From: Streptomyces fildesensis
GTDB taxonomy: Bacteria; Actinomycetota; Actinomycetes; Streptomycetales; Streptomycetaceae
DNA: 54,450 nt
Direction of reading: 5' to 3'
Assembly: GCF_016107395.1 (NCBI RefSeq)
Contig: NZ_JAAIKO010000050.1
Span: 1 to 54,450 of the forward strand
Shown here: one piece after another, positions 7,695 through 17,211 of the stretch
Numbering within the stretch: the stretch's first letter is position 1
How the letters are laid out: each line of letters begins with the position of its first letter
Translations under genes and position numbers: made by a program
The notes under the pieces: generated by a model
What the model was told of the DNA's origin: nothing
What the model saw: only the letters and a program-made list of their open reading frames with translations
The model's database searches: none

Positions 7695-9194
7695 ATGCCG
7701 ACGAGTAGCACGCCGTCTCAGCTGACCTACGGCAACTGGCGCAAGCCGCAGACGGCCGGGTTGGGGAAGTTGGGCCTGGGCGGCACGCTGCTGCTGCTGG
7801 GCGGAATGATCGTGGTGGTCCTCACCGCCCTGGCCTCGGTGGTGGCGGCCCTGGTCCTGGCGGTCCTCCTGTTGATGGCTCTTGCGCCTTTGTTGGTCCG
7901 CGACCGGCACGGCCGTACCGCGCTGCAGCGCATGGCGGTACGGATCGGCTGGCGCCGCTCGGTATCCAACGGCAGCCACCTGTACCGGTCCGGGCCGTTG
8001 GGCCGCACCCGGTATGGCACCTGCCAACTGCCGGGGTTGGCCGCTGCCTCCACCGTGATGGAGGCCTCCGACGCCTACAACCGCCCGTTCGCCCTGCTCA
8101 CCTACCCCAACACCAATCACCATGTTGTCGTCCTGACCACGGACGCGGACGGCGCCGGGCTCGTCGATCAGGACCAGGTCGATACCTGGGTGGCGCACTG
8201 GGGACAGTGGCTGGCCGGCCTCGCCCACGAGCCGGGCCTGGTGGGCGCGTCGGTGAGCATCGAGGCCGCACCCGATACCGGGGTGCGGCTGCGGCACGAG
8301 GTGGAAAGCAACCTGGTGGAGGGCGCCCCGGCGCTGGCCGCCGCCATGTTCGCGGAGGTCCTGGAGATCTACCCGGCCGGGTCCGCGCAGATCTCCACCC
8401 GCATCACCCTGACCTACTCCGGCGCCGCCCGGCCGGGTGTCCCGCGCCGCACGGCCAACGATATGGCCGTGGAGCTCGGCAACCGGCTGCCGGGCCTGAC
8501 CTCCACGCTCGCATCCACCGGCGCGGGCCCGGCCCGGCCCATGACGGCCGTTCAGCTGGCGGAGGCGGTACGCGTCGCCTATGACCCGAGCGTGGCCACG
8601 CTCGTTGAACAGGCCCGCTCGACTGGTGGAAGCGGCCTGACCTGGTCGGATTCCGGTCCGATCGGGGCGGAGGAGACGTGGGAGCACTACCGGCACGACA
8701 GCGCGCATTCCGTCACCTGGTCCATGTCGGAAGCTCCGCGCGGTGAGGTGTTCTCCTCGGTCCTAACGACCCTGCTGCGGCCGCATTCCGACATCGCCCG
8801 CAAGCGCGTGACGCTGCTGTACCGGCCGCACGACCCGGCCGCCGCCGCAAAGATCGTCGAGCGGGACCGGCTCGACGCGCTGTTCCGGGCGCAGGCCGAG
8901 CCGGTCAGCAAGGCCCGCGAGAACGCGGCCCTGCGGGCCGCCGAGCAGTCCGCCCGCGAGGAAGCCACCGGCGCCGGGGTGCTGCGGTTCGCGCTGCTGT
9001 ACACCGCGACCGCCACCGACGCGGCGGACCTGCCGCTGGTGGCGGCCGCGACTGACACCCTCTCGGCCCCGGCCCGCATCCGGCTGCGTCCGGTTGTCGG
9101 CTCGCAGGCCTCCGCGTTCGCGGCCGCCCTGCCCATCGGCCTGGTGCTGCCGTCCCATCTGTCGGTGCCGGCCAGCGTCCGCGACAACTTCTAA
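7695..9194 (+). CDS. SCO6880-family PrgI/TcpC-like transfer protein
   Basis: The 499-residue protein has two adjacent N-terminal transmembrane helices (about 27-70). A long cytoplasmic region starts SVSNGSHLYRSGPLGR, as in the actinobacterial SCO6880 family. That family always lies between the TrbL-like and VirB4-like genes in this class of conjugation locus, as it does here. It is thought to contribute the part of VirB4 or PrgI that is missing from the shorter ATPase encoded next. GGGG lies upstream of the ATG. Confidence 0.88.
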   Translation: MPTSSTPSQLTYGNWRKPQTAGLGKLGLGGTLLLLGGMIVVVLTALASVVAALVLAVLLLMALAPLLVRDRHGRTALQRMAVRIGWRRSVSNGSHLYRSGPLGRTRYGTCQLPGLAAASTVMEASDAYNRPFALLTYPNTNHHVVVLTTDADGAGLVDQDQVDTWVAHWGQWLAGLAHEPGLVGASVSIEAAPDTGVRLRHEVESNLVEGAPALAAAMFAEVLEIYPAGSAQISTRITLTYSGAARPGVPRRTANDMAVELGNRLPGLTSTLASTGAGPARPMTAVQLAEAVRVAYDPSVATLVEQARSTGGSGLTWSDSGPIGAEETWEHYRHDSAHSVTWSMSEAPRGEVFSSVLTTLLRPHSDIARKRVTLLYRPHDPAAAAKIVERDRLDALFRAQAEPVSKARENAALRAAEQSAREEATGAGVLRFALLYTATATDAADLPLVAAATDTLSAPARIRLRPVVGSQASAFAAALPIGLVLPSHLSVPASVRDNF

Positions 9195-9212
9195 TCACCC
9201 CGGGGGACTGCC

Positions 9213-10676
9213 ATGGCCCGCAACACCACTCCCAAGACGCCCCGGCCGCCTCGTCCGGGGCTGCGCGGCTGGTCCGGACGCGGTGCCGGCGCGGTCACCT
9301 ACATTGACCCCGCCCCCGAATGGCGCGGTACCAGCGTGCAGGTGTGCGGCCTGTGGCCGTACGGGGCCGGCTCCGGCACCCCCATGATGGGCGTCCCGCT
9401 GGGCCGTGACCTGATGTCCGGCGCCACCGTGTGCGCGGATCCGATCTCGTGGTTCCAGCGCGCGAAGCTGATCCGTAACCCAAGCGTTTTCGTGCTGGGA
9501 CAGCCGGGCCTCGGCAAATCCACCATCATCCGGCGCATGGCGCTGGGCCTGTCCGGATACGGCACCCTGCCGCTGGTCCTGGGTGACCTCAAGCCCGACT
9601 ACGTCGACTTGGTGCGGGCGATGGGCGGACAGGTCATCAGCCTGGGCCGGGGGAGGGGACACCTGAACGTCCTCGACCCCGGCGAGAGCCTGGCGGCGGC
9701 GGCCCGGCTGACCGGCGACGCCCGCCGGGCGCTGGAGGCCGACATCCACGGCCGCCGCCTGAACATGGTGGCGTCGCTCATCACCATCCTGCGTAACAAC
9801 CCGCCCACGGACCGGGAAGAGAGCATCCTGGCCGCCGCCCTCAAGGTCCTGGACGACCGGCACGAGGGGATCCCGGTCCTGTCGGACCTGGTGCAGGTCA
9901 TCAAGGACGCGCCGGAGGATGTGCGGGTGGTGGCCCTGGACCGCGGGGACATCAACCGGTATCGCGACATCACCGAAGGACTGGAATCCTCCCTGGTCTC
10001 CTTGCTGGGCGAGGGCCGGTTGGGCGAGACCTTCGCGAGCCACACCACGGAACCGATGCGCCGCGACAGCCCGGTCTGCTTCGACGTCTCCTCGATCGAC
10101 GATTCGGAACTGCAACTGCAGGCGGCTTCCCTGCTGGCCTGCTGGTCCTACGGATTCGGCGCCATCACCGCCGCGCAGGCCCTGGCAGACGCGGGCCTGG
10201 AGCCGCAGCGGCACTACTTCGTGATCCTCGATGAGCTGTGGCGGGTGCTCGCCGCCGGGCGCGGCCTGGTCGCCCGCGTCAACGCCCTCACCCGGCTCAA
10301 CCGGCAGATCGGCGTGGGCATGGCAATGATCACGCACACCATGAACGACTTGCTGGCGCTGCCGACAGAAGAGGACCGGATGATGGCGAAAGGGTTCGTC
10401 GAGCGGTCCGGGATGGTGATCTGCGGCGGTCTGCCGCCGGCGGAGATGCCGCTCCTCACACAGGTGGTGGGCATGTCCCAGGTGGAACAGGACATGGTCT
10501 CGGGCTGGTCCACCCCGCCCTCGTGGGACTCCGCCCAGGGGCGCGAGGCACAGCCTCCGGGGCTCGGCAATTTCCTGATCAAGGTGGGCGGACGGCCCGG
10601 GATTCCCCTGCACGTCGACCTGACGCGCGCGGAGCGGGACGTCAACGACACGAACCGCAAGTGGGCTCAGCGATGA
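9213..10676 (+). CDS. VirB4/TraC-like conjugation ATPase
   Basis: The 487-residue ATPase has Walker A GQPGLGKST at about 96-104 and Walker B YFVILDELWRVL at about 332-343, followed by a conserved RLNRQIGVGMAMITHTMND. It lacks most of the N-terminal domain of classical VirB4; the SCO6880-like protein encoded just upstream may replace it. It would power assembly of the channel and substrate transfer at the membrane. The stop overlaps the next ATG (ATGA). Confidence 0.93.
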   Translation: MARNTTPKTPRPPRPGLRGWSGRGAGAVTYIDPAPEWRGTSVQVCGLWPYGAGSGTPMMGVPLGRDLMSGATVCADPISWFQRAKLIRNPSVFVLGQPGLGKSTIIRRMALGLSGYGTLPLVLGDLKPDYVDLVRAMGGQVISLGRGRGHLNVLDPGESLAAAARLTGDARRALEADIHGRRLNMVASLITILRNNPPTDREESILAAALKVLDDRHEGIPVLSDLVQVIKDAPEDVRVVALDRGDINRYRDITEGLESSLVSLLGEGRLGETFASHTTEPMRRDSPVCFDVSSIDDSELQLQAASLLACWSYGFGAITAAQALADAGLEPQRHYFVILDELWRVLAAGRGLVARVNALTRLNRQIGVGMAMITHTMNDLLALPTEEDRMMAKGFVERSGMVICGGLPPAEMPLLTQVVGMSQVEQDMVSGWSTPPSWDSAQGREAQPPGLGNFLIKVGGRPGIPLHVDLTRAERDVNDTNRKWAQR

Positions 10677-12430
10677 GCGCGACCAACAAGCGCCGCGGCC
10701 CCAACGATGGTGTGTCCGCGTTCCTGCTGCCCATCGGGGTGGGGGTGTTCGCGCTGCTGGTCGGCGTCGGCTGGACGTCCGCACGCCTCGGCGCCGGCCT
10801 GTCGGACAAGCCCTTGCCGCCCGGCAACCCGTTCGTCCTGCCGTTCGCGCTGGCGAAGGGCACCTACGTGTGGCCCGGCGGCTGGGCGACCGGGTTGGCC
10901 GCTGGTGAGGGCCTGGTCCTGGTCGTACTCGCGGTGCTGGTGACCCGTATGGTCCTGGCCCGTCGGCGTGCACGGCCGCGTATCGACGCTGCCGCCCAAC
11001 ACATGGCCAAGGGCCGTGAGCTCGACAAGCTCTCGGCCGCACAGAATCGTGCGGCCGCAGTCCGGTGGGGCATCACGTCCCCGGATCCGGGTATTTTCGT
11101 CGGCCGGACGGTCATCGGCCGCCGCCCTCTGTTCGCCTCCTTCGAGGACATGCAGATCGACATCTGGGGGCCCCGTACCGGCAAGACCACTCGCAGGGCG
11201 ATCCCCGCGATCGTCCGTGCCGGCGCCAAGCCCCTCTTCGTCACCAGCAACAAGCGGGACGTGGTGGACGCGACCCGCGGACCGCGCTCCGAACACGGCA
11301 GCATCCGTGTCTTCGACCTACAGGGCCTCATCGGCGAGGCCGTGAGCTGGTGGTGGAACCCGCTCACCTTCGTGACTGGCGTCGCACCCGCCCGACGGAT
11401 GGCCGAGCATTTCGCCTCGGACGCCCGGGGCGCCAATGCCCGCACGGACGCCTACTTTGAGCCTGCCGGTCAAGACCTGCTGGCGTACCTGCTGCTGGCG
11501 GCGGCGCTCGACGGGCGCCCGATCACGCAGGTCTACAGGTGGCTGAGTAATCCGCGCGAGGCTGAGCCGGAGAGGATTCTCCGCGCCGCTGGCGCGGAGT
11601 ACGTGCTACCTGCCGACGCGGTCAAAGCGGTCCTGATCGCACCGGAAAAGCAGAGGGGCGGCATCTACGGAACCGCCCTGCAAATGGCGTCGTGCCTGGT
11701 GAACCCGGCCGTGACCCGGTGGGTGACCGACAACGGGCACGACCTGCCGCAGCTCGACCCGCGCGAATTCGTGCGCTCGACCGACACCCTGTATCTCGTC
11801 TCCCGCGAGGGCAAAGATTCTGCGGGCGCCCTGGTCACGGCCTTGACCGTGGCGATCTGCGAGGCAGCCGAACAGTACGCCTCGCAGTCCCCGCACGGGC
11901 GGGTACCCGGCGGCATCCTCGGCGTCCTCGATGAAGCGGCGAACGTGTGCCGTTGGGCTGAGCTCCCCAACCTGTACAGCCACTACGGATCCCGCGGAAT
12001 CAACTTGATGACGATCCTGCAGTCCTGGGAACAGGGCGTCGAAGTCTGGGGTGAAGGGGGTATGGCCAAACTCTGGGGGGCCGCGAATCTGCGGGTTTAC
12101 GGCGGCGGCGCCGCCAGCGCGCAGTTCCTCAGCAACCTCGGCTCCCTCGTCGGCAACTTCGAGCCGGAGACCTACTCCCACAGCTACCAGCCACCGCAGC
12201 CGGGCAGCGGATTCCTCACCCGCTCCCGCTCCACCAGCACCTCTAGCCGGTCGGAGGAAATCCTCAGCGCTGCGGATCTGGCGGCCGTACCGCCGGGCCG
12301 GGCCGTGGTGATGGCCTCCGGCGCCCGTCCCACATTGATCGAGACCATCCCGTGGTGGACGGAGCCCTACGCGCCAGCAGTACAGGCATCGCTGGACAAG
12401 TACGACCCAGGGGCGGTGACGACACCGTGA
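10673..12430 (+). CDS. VirD4/TraG-like coupling protein
   Basis: The 585-residue protein has two N-terminal membrane helices (about 16-38 and 65-90) and Walker A GPRTGKTTR (about 165). The core includes TSNKRDVVDATRGPR and Walker B GGILGVLDEAANVCRW. A further motif, GINLMTILQSWEQG, is typical of the TraG/TraD AAD family. Coupling proteins bring the relaxase-DNA complex to the channel. The ATGA overlap with the VirB4-like gene fixes the start at 10673. Confidence 0.93.
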   Translation: MSATNKRRGPNDGVSAFLLPIGVGVFALLVGVGWTSARLGAGLSDKPLPPGNPFVLPFALAKGTYVWPGGWATGLAAGEGLVLVVLAVLVTRMVLARRRARPRIDAAAQHMAKGRELDKLSAAQNRAAAVRWGITSPDPGIFVGRTVIGRRPLFASFEDMQIDIWGPRTGKTTRRAIPAIVRAGAKPLFVTSNKRDVVDATRGPRSEHGSIRVFDLQGLIGEAVSWWWNPLTFVTGVAPARRMAEHFASDARGANARTDAYFEPAGQDLLAYLLLAAALDGRPITQVYRWLSNPREAEPERILRAAGAEYVLPADAVKAVLIAPEKQRGGIYGTALQMASCLVNPAVTRWVTDNGHDLPQLDPREFVRSTDTLYLVSREGKDSAGALVTALTVAICEAAEQYASQSPHGRVPGGILGVLDEAANVCRWAELPNLYSHYGSRGINLMTILQSWEQGVEVWGEGGMAKLWGAANLRVYGGGAASAQFLSNLGSLVGNFEPETYSHSYQPPQPGSGFLTRSRSTSTSSRSEEILSAADLAAVPPGRAVVMASGARPTLIETIPWWTEPYAPAVQASLDKYDPGAVTTP

Positions 12431-12957
12431 CGAGAATCGACGACGAGTGGGCAGAGGCCCCGGCCACCCCGGGCACGGAACCGGCGTCCCCGCCCGACCC
12501 GTCCAGCGACAAGAACGGCGGACGCGGCAAGCGCAAGGGAAAGAAGAAGAAGCCCGCTCCGAAACCGGTCTTCCAGTCCCTCGACGAGTTCGTGACGGAG
12601 TACCTCGCGCAGGTGATCCGGCGTCAACTCAACGGAAGTACCCAAACGTGGTGCCCGGCCTGGTGGAAGCATCCGGAGGCGATTTCGCGGCTGAGCGCCC
12701 TGTGGCGGGCCTGGGAGAACCTACAGCTGGAGCCGGCGTTGGGGATGTCCGTCTGGTGGCTACAGCACTGCGACCCGCACCTTCGGGCCCTGATGCATCC
12801 GGACACCGGACCGCTGGCTTCCTGCTCGCCTGAGGGCCACTCCGACTACGCGTATAAGCCCCTGCCGCTGGAGAAGTCGGACCCGGCCCTGTGGCTGTCC
12901 CCCTCGTTCAGCACCACCCCGGCACCGGAAGCGGTCCCCGGCACCTCCAACAACTGA
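12427..12957 (+). CDS. DUF4913-like protein
   Basis: The 176-residue protein has a basic Lys-rich N-terminus (residues 30-50) and then a domain with FVTEYLAQVIRR, WCPAWWKHPEAISRLSALWR and WWLQHCDPHL. This pattern is characteristic of the DUF4913 family that follows virD4-type genes on actinobacterial elements. The GTG overlaps the previous stop as GTGA. The function is unknown; the fixed position suggests a transfer accessory role. Confidence 0.85.
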   Translation: MTRIDDEWAEAPATPGTEPASPPDPSSDKNGGRGKRKGKKKKPAPKPVFQSLDEFVTEYLAQVIRRQLNGSTQTWCPAWWKHPEAISRLSALWRAWENLQLEPALGMSVWWLQHCDPHLRALMHPDTGPLASCSPEGHSDYAYKPLPLEKSDPALWLSPSFSTTPAPEAVPGTSNN

Positions 12958-12965
12958 AAATCCCT

Positions 12966-12993
12966 CGGCCGGGCACCCTGTGGTGCCCGGCCG
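12966..12993. terminator. Hairpin terminator at the end of the tra operon
   Basis: A perfect 12-bp stem (CGGCCGGGCACC with its complement) and a CTGT loop lie between the converging tra operon and the relaxase operon. Confidence 0.75.
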
Positions 12994-13004
12994 GGGGAGA
13001 GGAA

Positions 13005-14996
13005 TCAGAGCTGAATGCCGGTGTCCCGTTCGCGTCCGGCTGACGGGGCTCCGCCGGAGTTCTTGGCGGCGCTCGGGGGTGATTCCACGGCGGCCTCTAC
13101 TGCCTGAGGGAAACCCATGGCAGCGATTCGAACCGCGTCGGCCGCCTCCTGGTCCGCCAGCCCTGCCAGGGCGGCGCTGGCCTCGACACGGCGGGCGTCC
13201 TGGGCCTCGTCGAGGCCCGCCTCCGACTCGTCCGGGGCGGCGGCCTGCTCCGGCAGTTCGGTCACCGTCCAGACCGCCGGATCCTCGGCCCCGGGCGAGG
13301 CGATGATGACCGGTCCGGTCCCAAAGCCCCGTTCCGCCTCTTCTGCCAGTGTCTCCATCGCCTCCGGCTGCGGAGGCCGGCCCCATCGTTCGGCGTACTC
13401 CTGCCGCAGACGGGCCAGCGGCTCGGCTGAACCCTGCGTGTATGCCTCGGCCGTTCCGGTCTGCGCACGCCGTTCCAGCCACCGACTCTGCTCGGTGAGC
13501 TGTTCCGCGGCGCCGTGATCGTCGGTCGCCTGCTGCCGCAGCCTCTCGCCGACGGCGCGCAGTTTCTCCGCCTCCTCGGGGCTGAGTTGTTCCGCGTCGT
13601 TGTCGAGTTCACGGGCGGCTGCGAACTCATCGAAAGCGGCCTCATACAGGGCCTGGGCCTGGTCGTCGAGCTGCTGGGCCTGGATGGACAGTGGGACCGC
13701 GGGACCGGGCTCCTCGCGCCCCCCGAACAGCTCGGCAATCATCTCGGCGTCGGCATCGGCCGGGACGATCAGCCCGTGATGATCGGCGATGCTCTGACGA
13801 AGCTGGGAGCGGATTTCATCGCGGGCCCGGCCTTCCTGCCAACCATCGACATGGGCCCATACTCCGGCAATCTCCTCGGCGCTGGCGGTCGACCACCACC
13901 CGGCGTCAAGGCTCTCGCTCAACGTGCGGGCCTGGACCTCATGCGCGGGGTTCTCCCCGCGCAGGGCGGCGGTGGTTGCCTGAATCTGCACTCCGATCGC
14001 TGCCTGTTGCGCCTGCAGCTCCGAGACACCGATGTTCACGGCCTCGACGTTCTCGGTGAGGCGCCTCCGCTCCGCGTCGGACAGAGACGGGTCGGTGTCC
14101 AGTCGTGCTTGGTATTCGGCCTGTCGGGACAGCCGCAGCTTCTCGTCTGCCTGCAGACGGTCCAGCTCGCTGGTGAGCACGTACAGCCGTTCAGCGTCGG
14201 TGGCCTCCTCGGTACCGCTCAGGATCCGCCGCTGGCGGTCCTGCTCGGCTGCGAGAACGGGCTGAACCTGCTCGGCGCTCAACACCGCAGCGGGCACCCG
14301 TACGGGGTCCAGATCGCCGGTGTTCTCGATGACCTCGACGGTGAACCGGCTGCCGTCGCCGATGTCACGATCGGCTGCCCAGCGGAGGAATTCCTCCGCC
14401 CCCAACACTTCGGCGGGCATGCCCGGGGCGGCGACAGCCTCGCCCTGGTACGCGGGACGGTATGGGTCCTCGCGGTCCCGAATGATGATGATGAACGAGG
14501 TACCCGGCGATTCCTCGGCAACGGCCCGTGCCTTGTCGAGCATGGCGCGGAAATCCCGGTCCGTGAACGTGATCATCCGGGCGAGTTCCACCCCGCCCAC
14601 CGGCCAGTTCGGAACGTCGATTCCGAACCGCTCCTTGAGCTGTTCGCGCAGGTGCTCCAGCGTCGCGGCGGCGTACGGGTCCGCGCCGGCCCACTCCGAA
14701 GCGGCCTGCCAGGTCCGGCCGATTCTGCGCGGGTCGGCGTCCTTCCAAAAACGCTCCTGCCATGCGGCCCGCAACAGCGGGTCGGCCGCTGCCCGCTCGG
14801 CCCGCAGCCGCTCTGCGGACTGGCGGCTGCGTTCCTCGCTGGCCTGACGCTCCCGCTCGTATTCGCGTTCGCGAGCCCGCACCACGGACTCAGCGATCAG
14901 CGCCGCAATGGTGATGGCGAGACGGATGGACTCCGCGACCGCTTCCATGCTCGCGGCGTAGACTTCTTCGGTCTCGTTTTGGTAGGTCTGGCTCAT
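13005..14996 (-). CDS. Large coiled-coil protein downstream of the relaxase
   Basis: The 663-residue protein is rich in Glu, Ala, Arg and Gln. It begins with a helical segment rich in heptad patterns (about 30-75), and has a globular part at about 85-235 (DVPNWPVGGVELARMITFTDRDF, then SFIIIIRDRED). Long coiled-coil stretches follow from about 240 to 600. It is encoded 35 bp after the relaxase gene, so it is probably a relaxosome or mating-pair accessory protein. I do not recognise a named family. Confidence 0.8.
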   Translation of the reverse strand: MSQTYQNETEEVYAASMEAVAESIRLAITIAALIAESVVRAREREYERERQASEERSRQSAERLRAERAAADPLLRAAWQERFWKDADPRRIGRTWQAASEWAGADPYAAATLEHLREQLKERFGIDVPNWPVGGVELARMITFTDRDFRAMLDKARAVAEESPGTSFIIIIRDREDPYRPAYQGEAVAAPGMPAEVLGAEEFLRWAADRDIGDGSRFTVEVIENTGDLDPVRVPAAVLSAEQVQPVLAAEQDRQRRILSGTEEATDAERLYVLTSELDRLQADEKLRLSRQAEYQARLDTDPSLSDAERRRLTENVEAVNIGVSELQAQQAAIGVQIQATTAALRGENPAHEVQARTLSESLDAGWWSTASAEEIAGVWAHVDGWQEGRARDEIRSQLRQSIADHHGLIVPADADAEMIAELFGGREEPGPAVPLSIQAQQLDDQAQALYEAAFDEFAAARELDNDAEQLSPEEAEKLRAVGERLRQQATDDHGAAEQLTEQSRWLERRAQTGTAEAYTQGSAEPLARLRQEYAERWGRPPQPEAMETLAEEAERGFGTGPVIIASPGAEDPAVWTVTELPEQAAAPDESEAGLDEAQDARRVEASAALAGLADQEAADAVRIAAMGFPQAVEAAVESPPSAAKNSGGAPSAGRERDTGIQL

Positions 14997-15031
14997 CCCG
15001 TACCCCCTTGTATCGGGCCGCCGGCTCGCGG

Positions 15032-16513
15032 CTATCGGCCGTGCTGCGGTCCTTCCGGGCCGCGTTCAAAGCTCGGATCCGTGTAGATCGGGCCTGGCTG
15101 CGGCAGTGCGCCGGGGCTGTCCTGGAGTTGCTGCCGTGCGCTCTGCAGACGGGCGAGGTCTCCGCGTGCACTGGCCTCGATCTCGCGGGCCTGGTCGCGG
15201 TCGTGTCGCGCTTGGTGCATGCCGTGGATGGCACGCATGGTGTTGCGGAGGGACTGTAGGAGAAGCGCCTCCCCGATGCGGGCCAAGGCACCATTGCGTG
15301 AATGGTTGACCACCAAGATCACCCCCCTGAGTTCGCCCGGGTTTCCGGGCTGTTGGTGGCGCTGCCCGTGGGGCAACTGCGCCGAGCGTGCCAGCACATC
15401 CGCCGCGTGAGCCAGCGGGCCGGGACGGTTTGGCTCGATCCGCGCAGACCATGCGGAAAATACTGCTGCGGCCTCGCGCGCGGTTTGCGACCACCGCACG
15501 CTGTCACCTGGTGGAACATCCGCCAGACGCTCACGCCAGTCGGTGACCTGCTGGGCGGCGATCTCCCATGCGGATTCGTCGCGCATCCACGGACTATTCA
15601 TGACGCGGTCAGGCCCGCTGCCGCGCTCCGTCCACGCCGAAACTGCCTCTGCGGGATCGCTGTCCGGCCATTGCATGCGCAGAGCGCTGAGTGTCAGATC
15701 ACCGGCGAGCTTTCCGCCGCCGAACCACGTGGGCGGCATGGAGCGATCTTCGCTGCGCAACGCGACGGAATAACCCACGACCGATCTCCGGTCACCGGTG
15801 CCGAAACGGGGACGGGCAAGAACACCGGAACAGCGCAGACGCTGGACGAAATCCGCCTCGCTGTTAGCTCCTCCAGCGGCGGCACGAACTCGCCGGGCGA
15901 GCGTACGGCGGGCAGGCTCGGGAAGTCCCTGACGTGTAGCGGACTCGCGTTCACCGCGCTTGATACCCGGCACACTCTGGCCGCGTCGTCCTTCGACGAT
16001 ACGCAGCCCTAGTTCCGTTTCCAGCTCGCCACAAATCTGCTGGGAGCGGGGGCGGTCCCGCCACACGTTGGCCTTGGTCCCATCCTCGCGGACCAAGTTG
16101 ACCGCAACGTGGATGTGATCGTTTCCTCCGGTGCTCTTGCCGTGGTGCACCGCGATCCACCGGCATGGCGCTTTACCGGATGTCGAGCTAAAACCCATGG
16201 CGTCGACCATGCGGCCGGCTACCGTCGCCCACTGCTCGTCGCTCAGCTCGCCGTCCTCCGGGGGTAGCGAGATTGAGCAGTGCCAGACGTACCCGTCCTT
16301 CACGCCGGTACCGAACAGGGTCTTAGGTGCGGTGAGCTCACGTGATAGCGCGCTGAGTTGCCCGTCCTGCGTGAAATGAGGGGCGCCCTCTGCGGCCAGG
16401 CCCGCATGGCTGGCGATCATGCGCGGGTCGGTGTGCTCGTTTGCCCGGCCCGGGCCGAACAGGTACCCGACGAGCCCCGGGAGGTCCTGGCCGCGCGTCA
16501 CGTTCGGCATCAC
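15032..16513 (-). CDS. Relaxase (actinobacterial MobA/VirD2-like)
   Basis: The 493-residue protein opens with the actinobacterial relaxase signature TRGQDLPGLVGYLFGPGR, giving a candidate catalytic Tyr near residue 17. It carries the metal-binding histidine motif GGNDHIHVAVNL (His 133 and 135), preceded by VWHCSISL and AVHHGKS. The relaxase nicks oriT, stays bound to the 5' end and pilots the strand through the VirD4-like protein. GTG 16513 has a better spaced GAGGA than ATG 16510. Both lie at the mobC stop, so translation is coupled. Confidence 0.9.
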   Translation of the reverse strand: MMPNVTRGQDLPGLVGYLFGPGRANEHTDPRMIASHAGLAAEGAPHFTQDGQLSALSRELTAPKTLFGTGVKDGYVWHCSISLPPEDGELSDEQWATVAGRMVDAMGFSSTSGKAPCRWIAVHHGKSTGGNDHIHVAVNLVREDGTKANVWRDRPRSQQICGELETELGLRIVEGRRGQSVPGIKRGERESATRQGLPEPARRTLARRVRAAAGGANSEADFVQRLRCSGVLARPRFGTGDRRSVVGYSVALRSEDRSMPPTWFGGGKLAGDLTLSALRMQWPDSDPAEAVSAWTERGSGPDRVMNSPWMRDESAWEIAAQQVTDWRERLADVPPGDSVRWSQTAREAAAVFSAWSARIEPNRPGPLAHAADVLARSAQLPHGQRHQQPGNPGELRGVILVVNHSRNGALARIGEALLLQSLRNTMRAIHGMHQARHDRDQAREIEASARGDLARLQSARQQLQDSPGALPQPGPIYTDPSFERGPEGPQHGR

Positions 16514-16908
16514 GGGCGCACGTCCTCAGCGAACTCCTCGACTCGTCGCATAGCAACGGCGGCCCGCTCCAGCGTGGCCGCGATCTGCCGGTTCGGAACA
16601 TCCACACCGGCGTTCAAGGTCTTGGCGATCTGGTTCACATTGTTCGTGACGTTGGCGACGAGTCGGCGCAGCCCCATGAGCTCCTGATACAGCGCCACAC
16701 GCTCCGTCCGAGTCTGCGGCGGGGTGCCCGTAGCCGCCTCGATCAACGCTCTGGGCACGCTCACGCCCATCGCGATAGCGCGGGCCTGCACCGCCACCCA
16801 TTCGTCGTCGGTCATCAGCACTTTCGTCACGTGCCGTCGTCCGCCCTCAACACGGGTCAGTCGCCCGCCGGAAGGGGCGCCGGCACGGCGCGGCTTCGGC
16901 TCGCTCAT
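16510..16908 (-). CDS. mobC: MobC-like relaxosome accessory protein
   Basis: The 132-residue basic protein has a ribbon-helix-helix-like N-terminal half (VTKVLMTDDEWVAVQARA) and the MobC signature LRRLVANVTNNVNQIAKTLN at about 80-99. MobC binds oriT and helps open the strands for the relaxase. ATG 16908 is chosen because GGAGG is 9-10 bases upstream; the in-frame GTG at 16917 is too close to it. It is the first gene after the oriT candidate. Confidence 0.88.
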   Translation of the reverse strand: MSEPKPRRAGAPSGGRLTRVEGGRRHVTKVLMTDDEWVAVQARAIAMGVSVPRALIEAATGTPPQTRTERVALYQELMGLRRLVANVTNNVNQIAKTLNAGVDVPNRQIAATLERAAVAMRRVEEFAEDVRP

Positions 16909-16917
16909 CGGTCCCAC

Positions 16918-17100
16918 CCCTCCCAGCGAAGCGACCCCATTCCAATGGGGACCACACGTCAGTGTGCACCGCGCGCCGCCAGGCGGCCAGCGGCAAAGCG
17001 AGATCAGGTTACCTGATCTACTAGCTTGCTCCCGCTCTGCTTCGGCTGCCCGTTTCAGAAAACCCTGTCTGGCCTGCGCGTTCGGGAATGGTTAGCGCTG
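16918..17100. other. Probable oriT region
   Basis: The gap upstream of mobC contains three clean inverted repeats: CCCCATT/AATGGGG (16935-16950), CACAC/GTGTG (16953-16966) and AGATCAGGT/ACCTGATCT (17001-17019). A mobC-relaxase operon leading away from a repeat-rich noncoding region is the usual setting of oriT. The nick site cannot be located by eye. Confidence 0.6.
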
Positions 17101-17211
17101 GCTCAGGCCCTGCGGAATCGGAGGTGCCGTCAGAAGCCAGACGGAGCAGAGTGAACGGTGTCCGGCGGTATGGGCATGCCCCAGAGGAGAAGCGCCCGGT
17201 ACGCTGCCGTC

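Noticed and set aside
6408..8708. 766-codon leftward frame opposite the TrbL/SCO6880 genes
   Set aside because: It is a GC-driven antisense frame to two well-supported membrane protein genes, with Arg/Gly/His-rich nonsense composition.
13515..15086. 523-codon rightward frame opposite the coiled-coil gene
   Set aside because: It is antisense to a gene with clear coiled-coil coding; the Leu/Gly/Arg-rich product has no domain.
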